NCBI GenBank assembly: GCA_025463305.1 | Contig: JAOBWK010000063.1 | Coordinates: 1 to 64,000, forward strand | Source: Ilumatobacteraceae bacterium | Lineage (GTDB): Bacteria > Actinomycetota > Acidimicrobiia > Acidimicrobiales > Ilumatobacteraceae | Direction: 5' to 3' | Length of the DNA stretch: 64,000 bases | Notes under the pieces: generated by a model | Databases searched by the model: none | The model's input: the letters and a program-made list of their open reading frames with translations, nothing else | Told to the model about the DNA's origin: nothing | Shown: in pieces, positions 57,979 through 64,000 of the stretch | How the letters are laid out: the number at the start of each line of letters is the position of its first letter | Numbering within the stretch: the stretch's first letter is position 1 | Made by a program: the position numbers and the translations under genes

Positions 57979-59181
57979 CTACTTCAGGTGGTCGATGTGC
58001 AGCATCTTGATCGCGTTGCCGCGCACGAGCTTGTACACCGTCTCGTCGGAGAGGTGCGCCATCTGCTGCTCGGCGATCTTCATCGTGTTCGGCCACGTGC
58101 TGTCGGAGTGCGGGTAGTCGCTCTCGTACGTGACGTTGTCCTCGCCGATCTCGTCGAGGCAGGTGAGGCCGTGCGGATCGTCGAAGAAGCAGCCGTAGAC
58201 GTGCTTGCGGAAGATGTGGCTCGGCGGCTCGAGCACCGTCTCGGCGATGCCGCCCCATCCCCGGTTCTCCTCCCACACCGTGTCGGCGCGGTTGAGGATG
58301 TACGGGATCCACCCGATCTGGCCCTCGCTGTAGGCGATCTTCAGGTCGGGGTTGTTGGTGAAGATGCCGCTCATCAGCCAGTCGACCATGCTGAAGCAGC
58401 AGTTCGCGAACGTGAGCGTGGAGCCGACGGCGGCCGGTGCGTCGGCCGACGTGGACGGCATCTTCGAGCCGCTACCGATGTGCATGTTGATCGTGACCTG
58501 GGAGTCGTTGCACGCCTTGAAGAACGGATCCCAGTAGCCGCTGTGGATGCTCGGCAGGCCGAGGTTCGGCGGGATCTCGCTGAAGCAGACGGCGTGGACG
58601 CCGCGCGCGGCGTTGCGGTACACCTCGGCAGCGGCCAGCTCGGCGTCCCACAGCGGGACGATGATGAGCGGGATCAGGCGGCCGCCGGACTCGCCGCACC
58701 ACTCCTCGACCATCCAGTCGTTGTACGCCTCGACGCACAGCTTGCCGAGATCGTGGTCCTGCGCCTCGGTGAAGGTCTGACCGCAGAAGCGGGGGAACGT
58801 CGGGAAGCAGAGCGAGGCCTCGATCCCGTTGACGTCCATGTCCTCGAGCCGCTCCTTGAGCAGGTACGAGCCCTGGCGCATCGTGTCATAGGTGATGCCG
58901 GTCATCGTGATCTCGTCGCGGCCGAAGCCGACGGCGGTGTCGAGACGGGTGAGCGGACGACGGAGGTCCTCGAAGAACCACCAGTCGACGGGCTCGCCGG
59001 GATCGCCCGGCTCGCCGGGGATGGCGGTGAACTTGCCGCCGATGAAGGTCATCTCCTTGACCGGGCGGCGCTCGATGCGCGGACCGATGTCCTTGTACTT
59101 CGCCGGGAGGCGGTCGGACCAGACGGTGGCAGGCTCGATCACGTGGTCATCGACCGAGATGATCTTGGGCAGTTCGCGCAT
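57979..59181 (-). CDS. Amidohydrolase-2 family TIM-barrel protein, paralogue of 44433-45641
   Basis: The 400-residue protein begins PKIISVDDHVIEPATVWSDR, with the same D-D-H-x-x-E variant at the first metal site. NMHIGSGSKMPST, LKIAYSEGQIGWIPYILN and YESDYPHSDSTWPNTM supply the further metal-type residues. Extended identity to the other copy (VEAYNDWM, EEWCGESGGRLIPL, VRGNAIKML) marks a duplication with divergent N-terminal inserts. Both copies have an operator-like palindrome; here it ends only 21 bases upstream of the start. The role is likely a hydrolytic or decarboxylating step of the same pathway on a different intermediate. Confidence 0.85.
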   Translation of the reverse strand: MRELPKIISVDDHVIEPATVWSDRLPAKYKDIGPRIERRPVKEMTFIGGKFTAIPGEPGDPGEPVDWWFFEDLRRPLTRLDTAVGFGRDEITMTGITYDTMRQGSYLLKERLEDMDVNGIEASLCFPTFPRFCGQTFTEAQDHDLGKLCVEAYNDWMVEEWCGESGGRLIPLIIVPLWDAELAAAEVYRNAARGVHAVCFSEIPPNLGLPSIHSGYWDPFFKACNDSQVTINMHIGSGSKMPSTSADAPAAVGSTLTFANCCFSMVDWLMSGIFTNNPDLKIAYSEGQIGWIPYILNRADTVWEENRGWGGIAETVLEPPSHIFRKHVYGCFFDDPHGLTCLDEIGEDNVTYESDYPHSDSTWPNTMKIAEQQMAHLSDETVYKLVRGNAIKMLHIDHLK

Positions 59182-59202
59182 GTGCGGAACTGTAGCCCGG
59201 TT

Positions 59203-59219
59203 TCTGACGGTGTGTCAGA
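59203..59219. promoter_or_regulatory. Operator-like palindrome, copy 5
   Basis: TCTGACGGTGTGTCAGA has perfect 6-bp arms with a different 5-bp centre. It is 21 bases from the amidohydrolase start (59181) and 93 bases from the phosphoesterase start (59313). As in the other copies, TTC follows the right arm closely. Confidence 0.7.
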
Positions 59220-59312
59220 TTCGGAGCGGCCCCAATTCCGGAGAATCTGCACCGGCCTCTACGGCGTGGCGATGCACCCGACGCGACGCCCTGACCAGGC
59301 ATACTCGGGATC

Positions 59313-59858
59313 GTGGTGGCTCCCGATGACCGTGATGCAGCCGGGACGAACGTGCTGCTGATCACCGACACGCACCTCGGTCCGGGCCAGGCCGGCGTGC
59401 TCGTCGACACGCTCGGCGGGCTGCTCGACGACGCCGATCTGATCGTGCACGCCGGTGACATCACCGACCGTTCGATCCTCGTCGCGCTGGGGGCCTTCGC
59501 GCCCGTGCGCGTCGTGCTCGGCAACAACGATCGCGGTCTCGCGTTGCCCGAGCGGATCGTGTTCGACGTCGACGGCGTGGAGATCGCCGTCGTGCACGAC
59601 AGCGGCGCGTCGGCGGGACGCACGGCCCGGTTGCGGCGTTGGTTCCCCGACGCCGACGTGGTCGTGTTCGGCCACTCGCACATGCCATGGCTCGAGGTGG
59701 ATCGGCGCGCCGACGGGCAGCTCCAGCACCACGTCAACCCGGGCTCGGCGATCCAGCGGCGACGCGCACCGCACCGAACGGCCGCCGTGCTGCAGATCGC
59801 GGGCGGCGCGGTCGCCGGGCTGCGGCACGTCACGTTGCCGCCGCAGCCCGTCTCCTAG
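59313..59858 (+). CDS. YfcE/MJ0936-type metallophosphoesterase
   Basis: The 181-residue calcineurin-like phosphoesterase has the metal motifs LLITDTHLG, VHAGDITD, VLGNND, VVHDSG and FGHSHMP in the correct order. These enzymes hydrolyse phosphodiesters with two metal ions. GTG 59313 is used; GTG 59316 and downstream codons are alternatives. A CATACT box at 59300-59305 is close enough that the transcript may be leaderless. It stands between the amidohydrolase and an SDR gene, with no clear link to either. Confidence 0.85.
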   Translation: MVAPDDRDAAGTNVLLITDTHLGPGQAGVLVDTLGGLLDDADLIVHAGDITDRSILVALGAFAPVRVVLGNNDRGLALPERIVFDVDGVEIAVVHDSGASAGRTARLRRWFPDADVVVFGHSHMPWLEVDRRADGQLQHHVNPGSAIQRRRAPHRTAAVLQIAGGAVAGLRHVTLPPQPVS

Positions 59859-59925
59859 GGTCGTGGCGTTGCGGCAACGGCCGCCCGTCCGCTCGCTGCC
59901 CAGCCCGTTCCTCCGGAGACCCCCC

Positions 59926-60705
59926 ATGCTCGATCCACACGCGTTCCGCCTCGACGGCAAGACCATCCTCGTCACGGGAGCGGCCCGCGGGCTCGGCCGG
60001 GCGATGGCGATCGGCTTCGCCGTCTACGGCGCCGACATCGCGATCTGCGACCGCCTCGGCGACGAGCTGGCCGACACCAAGGAGACCATCGAGGTGTTCG
60101 GGCGTCCGGTGCAGACCGCCGTCCTCGACGTGCGCGACGCCGCCGCCGTCAACGAGTGGGTGGAGTCGCTCGGCGACATCGACGTGCTCGTCAACAACGC
60201 GGCCGGCACCTTCCACGGCGCGTTCCTCGATGCCAGCGCGAACGCGCAGCGGGCGCTGATCGACGCCAACTTCACGAGCGTCACCAACTTCGTCAGGGCC
60301 TGCGTGCCGAAGATGCCGACGAGCTCGTCGATCATCAACATCACCTCGGTCGAGGCGTACCGCAGCTCACCGGGGTTCGGGATCTACGGCGCGATGAAGG
60401 CCGCCGTCGAGCACCTCACTCGAACGCTCGCCCTGGAGCTCAGCGACCGCGGCATCCGCGTCAACACGATCGCCCCCGACGGCCTCCCGACGCCGGGCGA
60501 CGGCGAGCTGTACATCGGCGAGCACGACGACTACGGCCGCAAGCTCGCTCTCGGCTGGGGTGTCACCGACGACATCTGCGGGCCGGCCGTGTTCCTCGCG
60601 TCCGCGGCGAGCCGCTACGTCACCGGCACCACCATCCACGTCGACGGCGGCAGCGACGCGGCCCGCGGCTGGTCCCGCGACGCCGCCGGCAACTGGGTTC
60701 CGTGA
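59926..60705 (+). CDS. Short-chain dehydrogenase/reductase
   Basis: The 259-residue SDR has ILVTGAARGLGRAMAIGF, a C-D-R end of strand two, LVNNAAGTFHGAFLDASA, NITSVEAYRSSPGFGIYGAM (Ser, Tyr) with the catalytic Lys following, and a C-terminal TGTTIHVDGGSDAARGWS. The G-I-Y-G-A-M-K pattern resembles 2,4-dienoyl-CoA reductase and steroid-type SDRs. A CGGAGA site precedes ATG 59926. The stop TGA is the first of three TGAs in a tandem 14-bp repeat. It is followed at 60774 by a class II aldolase gene. Confidence 0.87.
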   Translation: MLDPHAFRLDGKTILVTGAARGLGRAMAIGFAVYGADIAICDRLGDELADTKETIEVFGRPVQTAVLDVRDAAAVNEWVESLGDIDVLVNNAAGTFHGAFLDASANAQRALIDANFTSVTNFVRACVPKMPTSSSIINITSVEAYRSSPGFGIYGAMKAAVEHLTRTLALELSDRGIRVNTIAPDGLPTPGDGELYIGEHDDYGRKLALGWGVTDDICGPAVFLASAASRYVTGTTIHVDGGSDAARGWSRDAAGNWVP

Positions 60706-60736
60706 TCCGGGTGCCGTGATCCGGGTTCGGTGATCG
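60695..60736 (+). repeat. Three tandem 14-bp units spanning the SDR stop codon
   Basis: GGGTTCCGTGATCC, GGGTGCCGTGATCC and GGGTTCGGTGATCG follow one another. The TGA codons at 60703, 60717 and 60731 fall in three different frames because the period is 14. The layout is the same as at 38398-38439, with an unrelated unit sequence. Confidence 0.75.
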
Positions 60737-60773
60737 GGGACATCGCGGGCGGGGCGCGAAGTAGCATCGGCCC

Positions 60774-61532
60774 ATGGCATACCCGTTGTTGGATCCCCAC
60801 GCGTACGAGCCCGACATCGCCGATCTGGCCGAGCTGCGCGCCCACCGCAAGACCCGCCTCGCGCTGGCGTACCGCGTCTTCGGCGCGCTGCGCTGGGGCG
60901 CGCTCGGCGACGGTCACATCTCGGCCCGCGACTCGGAGCGTGCCGACCACTTCTGGCTCGCCGGCTACGGGGTGCCGTTCAACTCGGTGACGGTCGACGA
61001 CCTCGTGCTGGTCGGTCCGGAGGGCACCGTGGTCGACGGCCGCGGCGGCATCAACCAGGCCGCGCACAACATCCACTGGCCGATCCACGAGGCCCGCCCC
61101 GACATCGTCTCGGCGGCGCACACCCACACGCCGTACGGCACGCCGTTCTCGGCACTCGTCACCAAGCTGCGCCCGATCACCCAGGAGGCGTGCGCCTTCT
61201 ACGACGACCACGAGATCTTCGACGACGAAGAGGTCGACATCGTCTCCACCGACGGCGGCAAGCGGATCGGGGTCGCGCTCGGCGATGCCAAGGCCGTCAT
61301 CCTCCGCAACCACGGTCTGCTCACGGTCGGCCAGACGGTGGACGAGTGCGTCGGCTTCTACGTGATGATGGAGCGCACCGCCGAGGCGCACATGAAGGCC
61401 CCGAACGGCAAGGCGATCGGCCACGAGGCGGCGAGCCAGGCTTACCTGGCCGTCGGCACCCACCTCGCCGGCTGGCACTACTTCCAGTGGCTGCTGCGCA
61501 CCTACGTCCCCGACCCCACCGTCGTCGGCTGA
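60774..61532 (+). CDS. Class II aldolase/adducin-domain protein
   Basis: The 252-residue protein has the class II aldolase fold. The start of the domain is ALRWGALGDGHISARDSE. The zinc ligands are the histidines of SAAHTHTPYGTPFS and RNHGLLTVGQTVDE, and a glutamate ligand is likely within VMMERTAEAH. The family includes fuculose-type aldolases and uncharacterised dehydratase-like members that occur beside SDRs in steroid and aromatic clusters. A TAGCAT box lies close upstream of ATG 60774, suggesting a short or absent leader. It follows the SDR by 68 bases. Confidence 0.85.
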   Translation: MAYPLLDPHAYEPDIADLAELRAHRKTRLALAYRVFGALRWGALGDGHISARDSERADHFWLAGYGVPFNSVTVDDLVLVGPEGTVVDGRGGINQAAHNIHWPIHEARPDIVSAAHTHTPYGTPFSALVTKLRPITQEACAFYDDHEIFDDEEVDIVSTDGGKRIGVALGDAKAVILRNHGLLTVGQTVDECVGFYVMMERTAEAHMKAPNGKAIGHEAASQAYLAVGTHLAGWHYFQWLLRTYVPDPTVVG

Positions 61533-61549
61533 CCGCGTTCTGACCTGTC

Positions 61550-61585
61550 GAATGTGCCCTCTGGGGGGCATTCTCCTTCGGAGAA
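61550..61585. terminator. Hairpins between convergent aldolase and DUF445 genes
   Basis: A first imperfect hairpin (GAATG...CATTC, 61550-61573) is followed by TTCTCCTTCGGAGAA (61571-61585), a short stem capped by a C(TTCG)G tetraloop. The position between two converging stop codons fits a bidirectional terminator. Confidence 0.55.
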
Positions 61586-61592
61586 CGACTCG

Positions 61593-62843
61593 CTAGAAGA
61601 GGAGTTGGCCGACGGTGTAGATGATCAGGCCGGCGAGGCCACCGACGATGGTGCCGTTGATCCGGATGAACTGGAGGTCGCGGCCGACCTGGAGCTCCAT
61701 CTTGCGGCTCGTCGACTCACCGTCCCAGCGAGCGACGGTGGACTCGATCAGCGCGCTGACCTCGCTGCGGTAGTTCTCGACGACGTAGCCGACGGCCTGG
61801 GTGACCCAGCGATCGATCTTGGCCTGCAACTCGGGTTCGTCGCGCAAGCGCTCGCCGAGCTTGCCGAGCGAGGTCGCGATCCGCTCGCGCAGCTCGCTGT
61901 CGGGGCGTGATGCCGCATCGATCAGCCCGCGCTTCGCGTCGCGCCACAGCGACGAGATCCACGCCTGCATATCGGGATGGGCGAGCACCTCGTCCTTCAG
62001 CTGCTCGCCCTTGGCCAGCAGCTCCGGGTCGGTGCGCAGCCGATCGGCGAACGCTTCGACGCGCGCCTCGATGGTGTGGCGCACCTCGTGCTCGGGATCG
62101 GCGCCGACGTCGAGCAGGAAGCGGATGACCGCGTCGTAGATCTTGGTGAAGATCCGGTCGTCGATCGACTCCGGCACCCACCACGGCGACTCCTGCTCGA
62201 GCCGCTCGCGGAACGTGACCCGGTTGTCGTCGAGGAAGCCCTGCAGCCCGCTGAAGATCGCATCGAGCAGGCGCTGGTGGTGCCCGCCCTCGACGGCCAG
62301 GTCGATGGTCTTGCCGAGCAGCGGCGCGACGGCGGTGGAGCGGATCCGGTTCTGGACGATCCGCTCGATGCCCTCCTGGACCTGGGTGTCGTCGATGACC
62401 TCGATCGCGCCGCGGATCACGTCGGCCACGCCGATCGCCGCCCGTGCCGCGTTCGCCGGCTCGGCCAGCCACTCGCCGATGCGGCGCCCGACGTCGATGC
62501 CGGCGAGCCGCTCCTCGAGGATCTCGCGCGACATGAAGTTGGTCTCGACGAACTCGCCGAGCGAGCGGCCGATCTCGTCCTTGCGGTTCGGGATGATGGC
62601 GGTGTGGGGGATCGGCAGGCCGAGCGGATGGCGGAACAGCGCGGTGACGGCGAACCAGTCGGCGAGCGCGCCGACCATCGCTGCCTCGGCGAACGCGCGC
62701 ACGTAGCCCCACGCGCTCGAGCCGTCCTCGTTGGCGCGCGCGACGAGGAACAGCGCCGCGGCTGCGATCAGCAGCGCGAGCGCGAACAGCTTCATCTTGC
62801 GGAGCGCGGCCGCCTTGGCCGCGTCGTTCAACGTCTCATCCAT
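61593..62843 (-). CDS. DUF445 membrane-associated protein
   Basis: The 416-residue protein has an N-terminal helix (KLFALALLIAAAALFLVARA) and the DUF445 signature VGALADWFAVTALFRHPLGL followed by PIPHTAIIPNRKDEIG. A long helical region (about residues 90-385) and a C-terminal helix (GTIVGGLAGLIIYTVGQLLF) complete it. The family (YjiN-like) spans the membrane with a large soluble helical middle; its function is not known. The start at 62843 overlaps the formylglycine-generating enzyme stop by 8 bases, so the two are cotranscribed. Confidence 0.88.
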   Translation of the reverse strand: MDETLNDAAKAAALRKMKLFALALLIAAAALFLVARANEDGSSAWGYVRAFAEAAMVGALADWFAVTALFRHPLGLPIPHTAIIPNRKDEIGRSLGEFVETNFMSREILEERLAGIDVGRRIGEWLAEPANAARAAIGVADVIRGAIEVIDDTQVQEGIERIVQNRIRSTAVAPLLGKTIDLAVEGGHHQRLLDAIFSGLQGFLDDNRVTFRERLEQESPWWVPESIDDRIFTKIYDAVIRFLLDVGADPEHEVRHTIEARVEAFADRLRTDPELLAKGEQLKDEVLAHPDMQAWISSLWRDAKRGLIDAASRPDSELRERIATSLGKLGERLRDEPELQAKIDRWVTQAVGYVVENYRSEVSALIESTVARWDGESTSRKMELQVGRDLQFIRINGTIVGGLAGLIIYTVGQLLF

Positions 62844-63660
62844 CCAGCGCTCCTGTGCCCAGCGGGTACGCACACCGAAACCCCACGTGACAGGCGGCCT
62901 CGTCGATGCCTTGGCGATGCCGCGCCGCCGGACGGTACCGGCGGCAGTAGTTCGCAGCACACAGGAACGAACCACCTTTGGCGACGACGGCCGCCGGTGA
63001 CGTCGCTGGGCCGCCGCAGCACGATGCGGGGTGATGGTCCGTCGACCACGCATCCGCCGTCAGCTCCCACACGTTGCCGAGCATGTCGAACAACCCGAAC
63101 GGGTTGGGCGGGAACGAGCCGACCGGCATCGTGCCCGGCGGCCGGGTGCGGATCGAGCGCCACGGGAACTCGCCGAGCCACACGTTGGCCAGCAGCATCC
63201 CGTCGCCGGCCAATGGCCAGTCGACACCGAGCTGCTCGCCGGCTCCAGCGGCCCACTCCCACTCGGCTTCGGTCGGCAACCGGCCGCCGGCCCACGCCGC
63301 ATAGGCCGCGGCGTCATCGCGGCTGATCGCGACCACGGGATGGTCGTCGTGCTCGCCGTCGAGCGCGACCTCGCGCGGCCGCCGCCAGGTCGCCCCGGCA
63401 TCGTGGCGCCACCACGCATCCGGCCGACCGAGGTCGACGGGCGCGTCGGCGGGCACGAACACCGCGCTGCCGCTCCGCTCGGCCGTCGTGATGTGCCCCG
63501 TCGACGACACGAACGCGGCGAACTGGGCGTTGGTCACCGGGTGCACGTCGATCTCGAAGTCGTCGACCCGCACCTCGCGCGACGGCGCCTCCTCCGGATA
63601 CGCATGGTCGTCGCCCTGGACGAAGGTGCCGGCGGGGATCGCCCGACGTGGCGCGGTCAC
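62836..63660 (-). CDS. Formylglycine-generating enzyme (FGE/SUMF1 domain)
   Basis: The 274-residue protein starts at GTG 63660. It has the FGE fold landmarks IPAGTFVQGDDHAYPEEAPS, VTNAQFAAFV, RLPTEAEWEWAAG, NPFGLFDMLGNVWELTAD and the active-site segment KGGSFLCAANYCRRYRPAAR. Cys234 and Cys239 match the two copper-binding catalytic cysteines of true FGEs. It should convert Cys to formylglycine in type I sulfatases; no sulfatase gene is in the window. It overlaps the upstream TetR gene by codon sharing (GTGA) and the DUF445 gene downstream. Confidence 0.9.
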   Translation of the reverse strand: MTAPRRAIPAGTFVQGDDHAYPEEAPSREVRVDDFEIDVHPVTNAQFAAFVSSTGHITTAERSGSAVFVPADAPVDLGRPDAWWRHDAGATWRRPREVALDGEHDDHPVVAISRDDAAAYAAWAGGRLPTEAEWEWAAGAGEQLGVDWPLAGDGMLLANVWLGEFPWRSIRTRPPGTMPVGSFPPNPFGLFDMLGNVWELTADAWSTDHHPASCCGGPATSPAAVVAKGGSFLCAANYCRRYRPAARHRQGIDEAACHVGFRCAYPLGTGALDG

Positions 63661-64000
63661 CCGTGGCGGCTCGGCGCCTGCAGGGCACCGACGCTCATGT
63701 CGATCAGGTTGGCGACGAACGCCTCGTCCGTGAGGTGCAGTGTGCGTCCCTGGTCGATCTGACGGGCGCGGAGCGCGAGCGCGTCGGACACGAGCATCAG
63801 CATCGTGGTGACCCGTTCGTGGCGCACCTCGCTCGGCTGGTCCGGGATGGCCGCAGCGATCATCGACATCGCCGCGTGGGCCTGCGGCGGCGTCTGCGGG
63901 GGGCCGTCGTCCCAGAAGTCGAAGAGATCGGTGAGCTGGGCGATGACCCGCAGGAACTCGCGGCCCTCGTCGGTCTCCAGCTTGCGTGCGAACGGCAGCA
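63657..64000 (-). CDS. TetR-family regulator, C-terminal part (5' end outside window)
   Basis: The reverse frame runs in from the right edge as LPFARKLETDEGREFLRVIA, QLTDLFDFWDD, MSMIAAAIPDQPSEVRHERV, MLVSDALALRARQIDQG and LTDEAFVANLIDMSVGALQA, stopping at 63657. This all-helical pattern is a common TetR C-terminal ligand-binding domain. The DNA-binding end lies outside. The stop overlaps the FGE start, so it probably regulates the FGE-DUF445 operon. Confidence 0.75.
   Translation of the reverse strand, partial: LPFARKLETDEGREFLRVIAQLTDLFDFWDDGPPQTPPQAHAAMSMIAAAIPDQPSEVRHERVTTMLMLVSDALALRARQIDQGRTLHLTDEAFVANLIDMSVGALQAPSRHG

Noticed and set aside
1..64000. CRISPR arrays, tRNA or rRNA genes, prophage or complete insertion sequences
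   Set aside because: No regularly spaced repeats, no cloverleaf-like intergenic sequence, no rRNA-like stretch and no transposase or integrase reading frame was found on either strand.

Overview
The window is GC-rich, tightly packed chromosomal DNA with strong G/C third-position bias. It looks like an actinobacterium, most probably of the Acidimicrobiia/Ilumatobacter type. This rests on several F420/flavin-type (LLM) oxidoreductases, mycobacterial-style steroid catabolism genes, a DUF222/HNH '13E12' protein, and cell-surface proteins built from a repeat ending in D-V-N-G-Y-F. The taxonomic call is inference. I see no rRNA, tRNA, CRISPR array, prophage or intact insertion sequence.

Layout. 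Positions 1-1266 hold the tail of a surface-repeat protein followed by decayed gene remnants. Positions 1267-3525 encode an LLM oxidoreductase and a CoA-transferase-like protein. Positions 3657-6002 encode a large secreted protein with three 129-residue repeats. Positions 6165-13650 form one forward operon (LLM oxidoreductase, acyl-CoA dehydrogenase, ChsH2, ChsE1, ChsH1, Ltp2, CYP125-like P450). It matches the mycobacterial igr operon that removes the last three carbons of the cholesterol side chain. Positions 13707-15044 are a DUF222/HNH gene. Positions 15287-23342 are a complete reverse-strand potassium locus: a small membrane protein, then kdpF-A-B-C-D-E.

Positions 24014-35967 return to CoA-ester and steroid metabolism. 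They carry IpdF-like and FadE30-like genes (CD-ring degradation), further dehydrogenases, LLM and esterase genes, an aldehyde dehydrogenase and a D-aminoacylase-type amidohydrolase with a crotonase. An orphan AbiEi-like gene sits among palindromic repeats. Positions 36019-46995 hold a molybdopterin oxidoreductase, two FadD17-like ligases flanking a DUF2271/PepSY/ApbE extracytoplasmic flavin cassette, an amidohydrolase and an MFS transporter. Positions 47048-53684 hold a second AbiEi-like gene between hairpins, an LLM oxidoreductase, a TetR regulator with an SDR, a PAS-GGDEF-EAL protein and another SDR. Positions 53681-59181 hold two acyl-CoA ligases, a Zn alcohol dehydrogenase and a second amidohydrolase. 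Positions 59313-64000 hold a phosphoesterase, SDR, class II aldolase, DUF445 protein, formylglycine-generating enzyme and a partial TetR regulator.

Most interesting signal. A 17-bp palindrome, TCTGAC-N5-GTCAGA, occurs five times (27060, 33368, 45693, 50665, 59203). Each copy is in an intergenic region with a gene leaving on either side and lies just upstream of catabolic genes. One copy lies ahead of an SDR-TetR gene pair. This suggests a local TetR regulon whose operator differs from the KstR and KstR2 boxes I know. Other points worth a look are a family III CoA-transferase lacking its catalytic Asp, a Thr180 flavinylation motif in the DUF2271 lipoprotein, orphan AbiEi-like genes bracketed by palindromes, and tandem 14-bp repeats that put stop codons in all three frames at two gene ends.
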